From positions 62,001 through 126,000 of the forward strand of contig JAHLKC010000053.1 of assembly GCA_025449115.1 (NCBI GenBank): a stretch of DNA of 64,000 nt. The letters run 5' to 3'. The notes below the pieces were generated by a model that did no database searches, was not told where the DNA came from, and worked only from the letters and a program-made list of their open reading frames with translations. This document shows, in pieces, positions 38,868-51,054 of this stretch. Position 1 is the first letter of the stretch, and every line of letters starts with the position of its first letter. Made by a program: the position numbers and the translations under genes. This DNA is from Chytridium lagenaria (Eukaryota; Chytridiomycota; Chytridiomycetes; Chytridiales; Chytridiaceae).

Positions 38868-41545
38868 CTAAAACCATCTCCCTCCACCAAATCCTTTCAA
38901 AGCCGTCCCACTCTCCGCCCCTGCACTAACCGCCGCATCCGCCTTCAAATTACTTGACGACCCCGAACCCCTTAACCACCAAGACCCTCCACCCCCATTC
39001 CCTCCGAAATTGCTTAGACCCCCCTGCGCAGCAACAGCCGCAGCCCTTACTAATCCATCCGCGTCCCTCAACCACCTCGCAAAAGGTCCCATATCCGGTG
39101 CCGCAAACGCATTCACATATCCCGTCGCACTCGCCGGTGGAGGCGGCGGCGGGGTCCTCCCCGAATAATCCCCATTCCCTGCACTCTCAAGCGTAGCAAC
39201 AAGTAATTCACAACACGTATAAAACCGTCGTACTTCTGCAAAATCACGGTCAACAAGATCAACCACCATCGAACCAAGGAATCCTGACACACCACCTCGT
39301 CCTCCACCACCACTATGCGCAGCAGCAGCAGCAGCAGCAGCAGCAGCCACACCCCGGGCACGAGTCCTCACCATCCCACCCAACGTTTTCCCCAATCCCG
39401 CAAGCCCACCCGCTGCAAAGAACGAATCAGAGGTGGGTGACGTCTGGCCAGCGTTAAATTGCACCGTCGACGACGATGATGTGGAGAATATTCCTGAACT
39501 TCGACGCGGGGGTCCGCGTTCACGTTTTTTGCGTTCATCCATGGCGATGAGTTCTTCGGGGGATACCATTTGTTCGAGCCATTGACGGTCGTCGAGGACG
39601 TGACGACGGAGAGCAGCGATCCAGCGCACCTTGGACCACCGTTGACGGTCAAGAGGGGATGCCGACGGGTCGAATGTTGCAAACAATAGACCTTTTTCAA
39701 CCCTATTACCCCAATGATAAAGCATTAGATAATATATCCTTGACAACAAAACATGTATAATCAAATAAAAACAAAAGATATGCAATACCTTGCCATAAAG
39801 TCCAAAATCCTCGGCCTCGCCTTCTTTGTCACAAGCACAGACCTCGAAATCGGCCCAAAAAGGGACGGCTCAATCAACACCCCAGCCCCCTCCACCATCG
39901 CCTCAATCGAATCCCTCGTCGCCGCATCCGTATCTCTATCATCCTCCCCGTCCATACTCACCCCTCTCTCCTCCTCATCCCCGCATCCCCACCCCCCCTC
40001 CTCACCGGATTCTTCAACGTCCCCCCAATCACCATATCCACAAGACAAGCACTTGCAAAGGGATGTCGAGCCCCATACCTCGCTAAAATCAGTTGCCACA
40101 TCATATCCGTCATACCCCCCCTCGCCCTCCCTAACGCCGTCATAAACGGTATTTCCCCCAACGCATCGGGCGCAACAAGAAACGCCCTCGTCACAGCCTC
40201 CTCACGTAACTCAAATTCCAACAAAATTGTATCCGCAGCCTCAATTCATCTCTCCCACCACCTTTAAACAATTTCCCAAGCGCCGCCTCCGCATACCCAC
40301 TCAACACCTCCTCCCCAACACTCGACCTTAACAAATCAATCGCACTCATCCCAGCAATCGAATCCAACTGCAATACATCAGGGTTCGCCAATACCCTCAC
40401 CACAGCCCCCTCTGTAATCTTGAACCCATTCACCGTCATCCATTTCATAAAATTATCTTTGGTCTTGGGATCCCTCAAAGCCCTTGCTACAATCCCATCG
40501 TTGCTCTCCTTAGCGCTACACCCAGAATGTTCAATCACAAATTTCCCCACCTCCGCATCTGTCCTCACCAAATTCAACACTTTGGCCCACAACTCATCCC
40601 ACTCCTTGACAGTGGCGCACGGGTTCAACGCAGGCGTGTAATGATGTTCATACAACACCCGTTTCAAAACCTTCATATTAGGCACCGCAGACGCAAGGCT
40701 CCGTTCAAACAACCAAGCATCATCCTTCGCTTTGACCCCATCCCAACCACCCCAGTCCTAGCACCCTCCATCTTCTCCAACACCGAATTCACTGCCAAAG
40801 CAGCCTCAGACGGTAAATTCAACGCTAACCCGTCGCCGTAGAGTTTGTAACCTTGTGCTATCAAAAACTCGAGCGTGCCTTGCGGAATAGGGGGCGTGAG
40901 ACGTTGCCAACCGTCTCTTTCGTCCGCTGCGCGCTGATGTTCGAGATCGTACATTTTCTCGACAAAGTATTTGGGAAGGTGGGCGCCAAGTGTTAACAGG
41001 GCATCAGACATGTCAAAGGTGAGGTCCCAGGGACGAGTTGTGTAAACGTGGTTAAAAGCTAGGTGCTTGCAAGTTCTATAACAAAGACATAACGACGGAT
41101 AAGCGATACATACTAATTAAAAAAAGGCAAGGAATGAGAAACTCTTACCGTTTAATGAAAAACGAAGCCCTGAACGTCGGATCCGAACAAATTACCCTAA
41201 ACATCAAACACACCTGCCTCAACGTCTCCACCGTCTCCGGTTTATCCCCCAAAAACCAAAAGATCCTAGACCAAGGGATCGACGACCTCACACCATTATG
41301 AATCTCTGCCCGTCTTCCCCAATTTCAGGGGTGACAGGGGTGGTGGGATATCTGTGGGAGGTGGGGGGGGACTGATGACGCTGGTGGTGGTGGTGGTGGT
41401 GCTGATGTTGCGGGTGGTGGAGGTGGTGCTTTCTTTGCGTAGCGGTGTTGGGTAATCCATCGTCTGTGGAGAAACTCAGTTGGACCATGTCGGCTGCGGC
41501 TTGGGCGTCTTCCACGAGCCTGCTGCTAAGGGAAGTAGTGTCCAT
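38868..41545 (-). CDS. Large uncharacterised helical protein with poly-His and poly-Ala tracts, frame-slipped
   Basis: I do not recognise this protein. The ATG at 41545 (MDTTSLSSRLVEDAQAAADM) leads to a His-rich run from a GTG repeat, then a helical block with FRVICSDPTFRASFFIKR, an intron near 41148-41075, CKHLAFNHVYTTRPWDLTF and a long region (KFVIEHSGCSAKESN, FMKWMTVNGFKITEGAVVRV). After another intron near 39790-39700 comes GLLFATFDPSASPLDRQRW and a Gly/Ala-rich tail with nine Ala from a GCA repeat, ending GFGGGRWF. Frame slips occur near 41290, 40745, 40230 and 40000. The repeated short helices suggest an alpha-solenoid scaffold, but this is inference. Confidence 0.55.
39319..39346. repeat. 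CAG/GCA triplet repeat within coding sequence
   Basis: About nine triplets, encoding a run of Ala in the minus-strand gene. Confidence 0.9.
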
Positions 41546-42218
41546 AGTTCGCTTTAATCTTCTCCCTCCTCACAGACAGCTGTGATCTAGCCGGAGTCTG
41601 TTTTGAATGGGCTTGAGTTGGATGGGAATGTCGCCGAGGTGTGTGAGTGTGAGTGTGAAGGGGATCGTAACGTTTAGCAAAAATATGTACACGAAGCACC
41701 CTTGAATTGAAAGACGTTTTTTTGGTAAATATTGAAACCCTGTTCGGACTGACTTGTGGGACGACGATGGTTTTGCTTTTAGAAACCTTCCTTTTTTTTG
41801 TAAAGGACCAAGGATGTGAATCCAAATGGGATGATGGGATGATGGGATGGTGATGGTTCAATGGTACTGATATGAGGGTGCTGTGATGAATGCAAAGTTT
41901 GTGATTTAAGTTCCATCCATGAGATGAAGGCCTGATGACGATGATGCTCATTCAAAAGCAATCAATATGTATTCAAGCTCTACATGCGGTGTGGAATACG
42001 ACGCATGGCTACAGTATACAGCAGAATATACTTTTATACTAAATAGATGCCGTGGCTATGAGGCATAATAACTTTTTAGCTGTCTCCATGAAAGATCCCA
42101 AAAAGAAGAGGGAAGGAGGTGGAAAGACCCACACGTCCAGTCTCTCTGTTAAACTCATAAAACCACATCCACCGCTCGTCGCCTGAAGAACGAGCACCCC
42201 ATTCTTCAGGCTACCGTT
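41546..42218. other. Divergent intergenic region
   Basis: Separates the unknown minus-strand gene from the plus-strand gene to its right. No gene supported. Confidence 0.4.
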
Positions 42219-44098
42219 GTGCCTCCTTTCACCCGTCAAAAAAACCTTGCCCATTTCTCAAAAATGTCCTCATCATCCCCCCTCCCTGCATCCTTCCACC
42301 CGCAAAAGCCTAAACCCCCTCAAACCTACAAAAAGCGATCGCTACTCAGCGTCATTCAAACCACATCTTCATCCATCACCACGCACCGACCAGACGAGGT
42401 TTGGGATTTTCCCGACACAGAAGTGAAGGATGGGAAGGGGATAAAGAAAGAGACGAATGCGAAAGCTGGGAGCGCTTTAAAAAAGAGAGCGGCTAGGAAG
42501 ACGTCGAGCAGTGCTGAAGGTTGGAGATGTTAATTGTTAATGTTGTTTTTGGTGTTGTAATGCTTGTTGTTCGTCCGCTCAAGGGAAGTCTTGTTGCCCA
42601 ACTCTCCGTTGTCCATACTACGAACCTCCACAACACACTTCGTTCACGCGTTCACGCGTTCACTTCGTCGTTTCCCCGAAATTGTTTCGACTAAACTTAT
42701 TTTCAGAAACTATATACTTGTTGACTTTACCCACTAACACACTACTATTTTTGACACGTCAGAACGCACCGTCACCACGCCCAAAAACGTTCCACTCGAC
42801 GACCCCTCTCAAACCGATCCAACACCAACGAGCCGACAAGCTCTCAGAAAGATGTCACCTCAACCATCCCAAAAGATACCCCTAAAGTCCCCCATCCCTA
42901 TTCGCGGACGACCTGTTAAAAGGTCCTTTGAGGTGTACGTTGACGCAGAGGTGAAAGAGAAGTGGAGGAAAGTGGTGAAGGATGGGGATATGGTGTATCG
43001 GAAGAAACGGAGACGGAGCTCTGTTGCGACTGGAAAGAGGAAACGGGTTGCGGTTGAGCCCGGATTGTCGCCCGTGAAGGAGGAAAGAGGAGGAGGAGGA
43101 GATTATTGTAAGGAGAGGTGGCGTGAAGAGCGTGGAAAGGGGTGATGGGGGAGATTTGGGTGAGGTTGCTGAGATAACTAAACTTGGTGAAGTTGCGCAA
43201 AGTGAAATGGAAGAGATGAGTGAAGTTGAGGAGATCAGTGAAATCGCGTACGTACATCACAACGAGATCAGGGAATTCGAGGAAGAAGCTCAGGGAACAC
43301 TGACAGCCGTTCGGGAAGTGCAACATGCGGCAGACGGCGTTGAGGAACAATATGTGGTAGAAGGTGTTGAGGAACAATATGCTGCAGAAGGCGTTGAAGA
43401 AGGACATGCGAAAGAAGGCGCTGAAAAAGAATGTGCAAAAGAAGGCGTTCAAGAAGAACATGCGAAAGAAGTTTTTGAGACTTTGTCAACACTTTCGACA
43501 CCCGTGCTGCCGCCTCAGCCCATTTTTGAAGCGAGTATCTCACTGACGACAATCTTTTACCGAACGATGATGTAGTTGTTGACGTGACCCCTGAACCAAC
43601 GGTGATCGTGTTAAGGCGTTGATGGCGGAGGCGGAGGCGTCGTTGATAGAGTTTATGGGCGAAGCTGGGGTGGATATGGAAAAAGGTGTGATTGAAGAGC
43701 AAATTGGCGCTGTGGCTGAAATAGTCGATAACAGCAACGCTGATGATGAAATCGTGAATAACAACGTTGCGGATGAAATCGTCGATAAAAACAGGATTGA
43801 CGATAAGAAACCGGAGAAGGCAGACTTAGACGCGCGTCTTTCTGAAAAGGACACATCAAAGGAAGTCTTTTTGAACTCGACACCTCCATCACCAGTAAAT
43901 GCGACCATCGCCCAAGGTGGCGAAAATGACCTCGCGATCGCCGCTTGCAAAGAGTTCCTTGATAAACATCGAGATATCGGACCGGATGAGTTGTGGAACG
44001 CTAAGCCAGAGATGGCGTGGTTTGAGGGTGTGGAAGAGAGTGTTGTGAGAAAACGAAGAGTTGGTTTGAAAAGGGTTGGAGAGTGGTGGGAGATTTGA
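42219..44098 (+). CDS. Uncharacterised charged protein with Glu-rich nine-residue repeats
   Basis: No family recognised. Begins near MPPFTRQKNLAHFSK (an inner ATG at 42264 is also possible), with Ser/Pro/Lys-rich sequence including RPDEVWDFPD. After an intron (about 42520-42765) come PIPIRGRPVKRSFEVYVDAE and KKRRRSSVATGKRKR, a likely nuclear signal. A Glu-rich part holds five imperfect nine-residue repeats of the form (V/A)E-x-x-x-(A/V)(A/K)EG at about 43341-43475. The end reads ELWNAKPEMAWFEGVEESVV and GLKRVGEWWEI. Frame breaks occur near 43120 and 43550-43610. It could be a chromatin or kinetochore protein, judging only by charge and the nuclear signal. Confidence 0.5.
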
Positions 44099-44277
44099 TT
44101 GACATGCGGCTGTTTAGTGTACTCGGCGATGCGACCTTTTTCTTGTGTTTTTTTGATAGTATGTACCCTTTATTTAGTAGGCAGATGATAAGCTTTTATT
44201 TTGTTGGGTTGCTTCGATTATATATCTATCTTCATCTGTCACGCGCAACCAGTCATTAATTTCTCAAAAAAAGTTGT

Positions 44278-47200
44278 ATGGTTTCAAGTCCGAAAGTCTC
44301 GAAGTTGCCTTTGCGGAAGGGAGCTGTGAGACCGTCGGTGAAGACGGCAACGTCCATTCCGCCTGGAGTGCAGGGGAATGTGTCTGTGTTTGTAGATGTG
44401 GCTATAATTAAGTTGCGATGGACGGGGGGGAGGCGGTTGGCATCTCCCAAGGTCGTGCTGAAGTGGTGGGGAGATAAGGGAATGCCAAGTATCTTCCATC
44501 CGACAGTTGTAGATGATATGCCTCAAGACGATGATGAGGCATTTCAAAGACATTTTATTGCTTTCCCTGTCAAGAGCACGCTCGATGGGTTCAGGCTTTA
44601 CCTTGAGGACATGGGACGGTTGTCATTGGATGTGTTGGATGGAGATGTTTTCGCTGGGTAAAGCTTACATGCCGGACATTACAAAGATTCTGGATAGCTC
44701 GTCAAAACGACAGATGAACCGGTGGATACCCATTGAGGCGGGACCGTCGCTGTCTACGCAGGTTATGGGGGAATTGCAGGTCATGGTGCAGATCAGAGAT
44801 GCACCTAACAAGGCGAGTGAAAATCAAAATGGAGGGAGTCGACGCACGCAGGAGCTGAAAGATGACGACCGCTTCTTTGCGAACTGTCACTTCTAAGGCT
44901 GCTGCATGGGAACCGATTGTGGTTGAAAAGGATTATGGTATTTTCTCATTTTGAAACGGCTGGTTCTTACTGCATTTGATTTAGGCTCTTCCAAAGCCAA
45001 GGAGCCAACAAAGAGTATAGACTTGACTTCTGGCCAAAGCCGCCATGCCGAGACGGAGTACGCCATTTCGCACAAATCGTCGGAACTCTACCAGAGTATC
45101 TTTAAACGAGCGGTCAATCTGCGAGACAAGATTAACACGGCGCTCAACGCCACCTCTGAAAATGATATTCCCATAAGAGTTGAGGAACCTCGTCGGACGG
45201 AGAGAATACAAACATTGGCGCAACATCTTGATTCGGAGTCAGATTTTGACGATGCAGCCTTAAAAGGCGTATTGGATGATCTGGGCGAAGATGTGTCGGG
45301 TCTGGAAGATCTTGATGACCTTCTCGTTCTCGAAGCTTTAAACTCAAAAGGAAAGAGACTTGATAAAGATCTGGATGACTCGATACTTGAAGATGATTAT
45401 GATGCTTTGTTGACTGAGATTGAGAACTTGCATGACATCAGTAATCTCATTGATGATGATATGGTGACGATTGCAAAGGCGCCAAAGAGGAAGGAGTTAC
45501 CAGAGGAGGAGGAGGAGGTACCTTTGGAGGAAAGCACCAGGCAGAAAGAAGTGCGGTTTGAGGAGGCTAAAGTTGTCTCGAGGGACACTGAAGCGGTTAT
45601 GGCTTCTTTGAGTCAAGTTCATGCTGCAAGGATCAATATTGATCATTTTGCTATATCTTCAGCCTACGTTTATTCCTCCAAAGCCAAATTTACCGTCGAA
45701 TTCCTCTTCCCGCATGTCACAAGTGATAAGGTCGTGCAAATGACTGCTGTCGCGCTTCCCCGGTTCTCGTCAAGCTCCATCAAGTCAGTTGAACGAAACA
45801 TCTACACGATCCCCTTTGACAAACAAGACGTGTTTAACCTCCATTTTGGGGATTTACTGTCGTCTTGGTTCAAGTCTAAAGTCGAGGTCATGGTTTCCGC
45901 TGAACGGCTCAAGACGGAAGTACCGTTCAAGTCGGGAGCTCCTGAACTGTGGAAATGTTTTGGATCGCTGAATTGCAAAGAGATTGTGATGGCGGAGAAC
46001 TTTTTGTGGAAGGGACGTGTACCGTTATGGTGTCAAACTGTGAATGCCGCGGCGTTCCCACGGTTGAGTTTACCGAATCAAGCTTCGGGACGGAAGAAAA
46101 GTCAGAAGGTGACCCTCCCATCGCCAACTTTCATAGGGGATATGGTGCTGACGATTGAGTTATTGACGTTTCCGTCATTTGTGTACGGGTCGTTGCGGGA
46201 GGAGCCGGAAGGGAAGAAAAAAGATGAAACGCGCCCTTCATCACCTGTGAAAGAAGATGGGAGGAAGGAGGAGGCGCGCTCAAAGACTCCCATCGAGGAA
46301 ACACCATCACCATATTCGATCCCACCGCACTATCTTTACATCAAAATCTCCAACGCAAGGGCTCTTGCTCTTGCGCCTTCCACCACATTCCCGTCGTCGG
46401 TCTTATTACACCTTGTTCTCCGTCTCGTCTCCTCTATGCTCCCAGCAACCACAACACCACCTATTCCTTACATGCCCCCGTTTGACATTGAGACCGGACG
46501 CTTGAACCCTTCTCCGAATTTCGACTTCACTCTTACCCTTCCTCTGGCTCTGAATAGTACGCTCATCAGCTCTAGTGCAAAGTTTCCGGCCATTGTAGAA
46601 GTGTGGGCAACGTTTCTTGGAGACATGGATCGGAGGAAAGATTCTTCATCGGACGGGGCAACGTTGATTGGACTAGTTCGCTTACCCGTCAACCATCTCC
46701 TCGAAACCGCTTTCCACAGCCCTCTTTTGAACAAGAAGTCAGCTTCGAGTTTGGAAGATGGTATGAAAGAACTACCGTTGATGATTCCTGAGACTGAGTA
46801 TTGCATTGTGGATCCGTTTTCGGGGAGCCCGAAAGGATGGCTCAAATGTTTCATGAGTCTTGGGACGTGGGATCAGACTTTGAGAGTTCAAGAAGACCCA
46901 AAAGTGTTTCCGTAAGTATGCCACCTGAATTGAAGAAGGATAGAGGTCAGATTGTCAAAGAGGGTCAGAGATTACAAGCCATGGAGAAGGCGTTTAAGAA
47001 TAGGATAAGTGAGAAAGACGGAAAGCCTACTTACCTGAAATCCGTGTCTGCTACATGCTCTCTCCTGGTTTCGGTTCACGCGCCTGTGGAATTTACGCAC
47101 TTCTCCGACGCAAGCTTTTAAAGCGGAAGTCTGCTTACTTTAATTCACAGTTAGCTCAGGCGACTCACGACACGGCTTACACAGCCCTCGATTACGCATG

Positions 47201-50200
47201 TGAAGTGGCGCAATGTTTCCATCGTTCTCCGTCTCTTCCCTCCAGGTCTGTCAAAATCCGGTCTTTTCGTATCAAAAGTAAATCCGGGGACGAGTTCTAC
47301 GAAAGTGATATTGGGGATGGGATTGTATCAACACCGATTGTAGTGCATACTTTTGCGCCACGGTTTGAATTTAAGTCGATTTTAACGATGGAGGATGTAG
47401 GGAGTGGGCTTGTAGAGTGGATTGAGGATGGTGGGGCGTTTTTCGGGGAGGTGTGGCATAAACCGCTCAAGAGTTCAAAGGAGGATATGGATGTGGTGTT
47501 AGGGACATTTAAAATTCCATTAAAGGCCTTGCTGGAACGGCCTGGAGGGGTGGGACGGAGCATGGCTTCCTATACGACTATTGAAGAGGAGGATGAAACC
47601 TTCAATGTTCAGCGGCGCAAGCTACTGTCAAGTTTTTAAGTGGTTTTGATTTTGAAGATATCGATATTGCAAATTTGGGGACGGAGAGTTGTCTGGAGAT
47701 GAGAGTGAAGCTTAAAGAGGCGTTGATTCCGCCCAGGAATACTAAAGATCCTGCGCCTTACGATGAAGTTATTGAAAGAATATTGTTCGCTAGATGGAGC
47801 GTCCCACCGTCCTCTGGAGGTTTCTTCAAGAATTGAAGCAAGCACACGAGAATCGCCGAGGTTGAAAGCTGGGTTTGATGGGCGTTGCTTCAGAGTCAGT
47901 TTTGACTTTGAGGAGACGTACGTGTTGCCGAATGTTGCGAGCACGCTGAAGTGGTTTAGAGGGCGTTATTTACAAATACAGCTTTTTGAGGAGTTAGAGG
48001 ATGATTCTGGGTCAGAGATATTTATTGGGGGAGCTTCTGTTGATGTGTTTGGCTTGTTGAGTGGAGTCAAGATAGGTGGGGAACGGGAGAGTTTCCCGAG
48101 AAGGGTACCGTTGATTTGTCCTTGGAGTGAGGACTTAAGGGATTGCTATGTTGACGTGGACATATCGTTTTCGTCGAAACGGGCGGAGCTTGATCAAAAA
48201 CCATGGCCGAAAAGGTTACCAGGTAATACGGAATTAAAACCAATGTGACTAACTTATGAAAGGGAGGGAGATGTCAAGTTCTAAGCCTAACGCAGTTCAA
48301 CCAATTTCACCGCCACGCAAACCTCAAGAACAATCTACGGCCACGTCATCGCCGAAGAGCGATGATTCTCCAGAGAACATCTTTATCGATTTGAGGGTGG
48401 TTAGAGCTGTCGAGATTCCATCCATCCATGATGTTAATGCCCGGTATCTCTTCGTCGGATTCGCGTGGAATAGCGGACCCGCTACTACTGTTCTTCATCG
48501 AACCCATTCCGTAGAGTTTTATGTGAACCCGAATGGCAGTACCTAGCGGCATGTCCTATTCAGAACGACGAAACAACTGAAAGCCTTGAAAGACACATGG
48601 AGGTTTCTCAATGTCTACCTGTTTGGATCAAGGAAGAAGGTTGCTACTTTAGCAGAGAAACGCGTTGGGCGTGTCGATCCGAAAGCTTTTTTGGAGGAGG
48701 ATGTTTATTGTATTGGATGTGCGAGGGTGGATCTTTACCCTTTTTTCACGGGGATAATGGAAATTGAGGGGTGGTTTGATTTGAAGGATTCGGAGGGAAG
48801 GAATTGTGGGAGATTATTTTTGAGGGTTTCGGTGGACATGAATCTGGGGGAACGTTTCTTTTTTTTGGCAAGTGGCCCGTTGATCTCGAAGAGGAGGGTT
48901 GTGGGACGGGAGAGACGGGAGGAAAGGGATAGACATGATTTAAGCAAAGGAGTTGAACAAGAAACTTTTAAAAAGGTGTCTATTAAGAGGGCGGAGGCTC
49001 CCGTAGTCAAGTCTCCCGAGCCCGCGAAGGAGTCTTACGATGTATTGATGGACCTTACGGATGAGTTGGGAGGAATGGTGGTTCTGGGTTGGAGGCGCTG
49101 AAGTCATATGAAGGAGATGAAATTCCCTTGCGAACAACTAGAAACGGAGCCACAAGCAAGCCGCTATCACCACCAAAGTCTACGTCGTCAAGCCCAATAC
49201 CACTTTCGCAATTTCGCTTCAGTCGCTCTGAGAGCCCCGATCTACAGACATTTGCACCACACTCTTTGATACCCGAATTGAAACGCGATGGGGAAGAAGG
49301 AGTGCTTGATAAATCGAGGTTATCGCCACACCAGTACAGCGTCAAAAATCCCCCAAAGCTACGCCGTCGTTGGAGAATGCGTTCTCGGATAGCCTTCAAA
49401 AGGCAATCGACGAGCTTGAGGCTTTGCAGAGCGTTTTGGAAATGAGGACAAAGGATAGGGTTGTCAGGGCTCCGACACCTCAGGTCGTCGAGGCTAGCGC
49501 GTTTGAGTACCCGAATCTGATCTCGTTTGAGGAGGAAAGGTAAGGCCGAGTGTATCTACTTTTTGTGAGCTCATGTGTTGTAGGGCTAGGTCTCCAGGCG
49601 TTAGGACAGAAGCTCCTGAACTCTCTGATGGATGCGCCAGCGCGGCTAAGGATGTTGAAATTATGGACGATATCGACAGGTGAGTAAATAGATTACGTCT
49701 TTTGATTTTAATAGTTTTTTTATTTTCTCTTATAAACTTTTTCAGTATCTTAAAATATTCCGCTTCTCTCCGAGATGGGATCAATGCGGATATTACAAAG
49801 TCGCCACGTTTGAATATGGCCGATTTGAGGTGGATTTGTTTAATGTGCTTTTCTAAAAAATAATCAGTGCACGATTAGCAACGCGAACCCCGAGTCCCAT
49901 TCGAGATGGAACATATGTGGATCGAACACCTGAAAGAGGTGTGGATCGAAACTCCAATGATATCGCTGTAGTTCGAACTCCAGAGAGAAGCGGGAATCCA
50001 ACACCTGCTTTCCAACAATCCCCTTCTCATGAGAAATCCACACAAGTCAACTTCCAAAATCAAGCCGTCCCCTCATCCATCGTCTCACCAAAACTCGAGA
50101 ACAAGAGTGTGGCCATTATGACTGAAGAACGTGTCTCGCCAACACGAGTTCTTGTTGAAAAAAACACGCAGTATGAGAGACGTGTTAGTCCCTTACGCAG

Positions 50201-51013
50201 CATTGAGAATGTGGTGCCGTTTAGGAGGGATGGGATGTTCGCAATGGACGCTTATCGTGAGGAATTGCAGATACGGAAGGGTGGCCGGGCGAGAGGTGAT
50301 GGGGAATCGACCTTGTCCAAGACGTTGGCCTGGGCGAGTAGTTTAAAGGTTTATTCGATACAGACTCCTTAAGTATTAATTAATTTTTATAAAAGGAACC
50401 ATTTGAAATCGCACGGCAACCAGGGAGTATGCTTTCAAAACTATCGGCGATAGATGATGGTGATTCCGATGATGAGTCTTGCTCGTTATCTATGTCGTCG
50501 ATTCTAGGGGAGAAACATCTTGATCGTATTTTTAGGAAAGAGAAACTTCGGAAGGATGATGTAACGGGTGCGGGGAGGAAGGCTGACGTGAGAAATACGA
50601 AAAGCTCAATATCATGGCTTGACGATTTTCGGGAGAAGGCGGCGGATGAGTCGGATTCAGACGGGAGTGATAGTGAATTTAGTCTGATCTTACCGATTCG
50701 GTCAAGATTTTCAGAAGAAAGTTCGGGCTTGAAGATAAAGCGTGAGGCGGGGAAGGAGAAGAGGGTGGTGGCAAAGCAGGATAAGCCCATAGAGGTAGAA
50801 GATATCAAAGCAAGCTCAAGTCGCTTTTACAGAGCTGGGATTGCGAAACCTCGTTGGAAAGACCTTTCAGAGGATGCCATGTCATCATTATCGTCTTTGC
50901 AGGCGCAGATCGAGAAGAGAAAGTTGGCGAGAAATCGGCCTGCTGCTTCAGAGGGGAAACAAGAGATGGATTCGAATGTGGATAGGATGACGAAGATCTT
51001 TTTTGATATGTAG
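44278..51013 (+). CDS. C2CD3: C2CD3-like multi-C2 centriole distal-end protein
   Basis: In animals C2CD3 elongates centrioles and is needed to dock cilia. N-terminus: PPGVQGNVSVFVDVAIIKLR, VVLKWWGDKG, FRLYLEDMGRLSLDVLDGDV, KAYMPDITKIL and GELQVMVQI, the order of the C2CD3 N-terminal C2 domain. A 1.9-kb open frame (44951-46915) then ends with YCIVDPFSGSPKGWLKCFM, the family's VDPF-x-GS-x-(R/K)G motif. Later C2 units include FKIPLKALLER, GASVDVFGLLSG and IGCARVDLYPFFTGI with GWFDLKDSEGRNCGRLFLRV, matching the C-terminal C2. Three short introns near 49540-49860 and one at about 50349-50396 lead to a Ser/Glu-rich tail. Slips near 44657, 44860 and in 46915-48590. The tail is only 41 bases from the RTF1 stop on the other strand. 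Confidence 0.78.
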
Positions 51014-51054
51014 AATAATCAGTGTATATAATTGCAAGGAGTAAAAGCCATTAT

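Noticed and set aside
43268..43702. Leu/His-rich repeated frame on the minus strand
   Set aside because: Shadow of the plus-strand Glu-rich repeats in the opposite frame.
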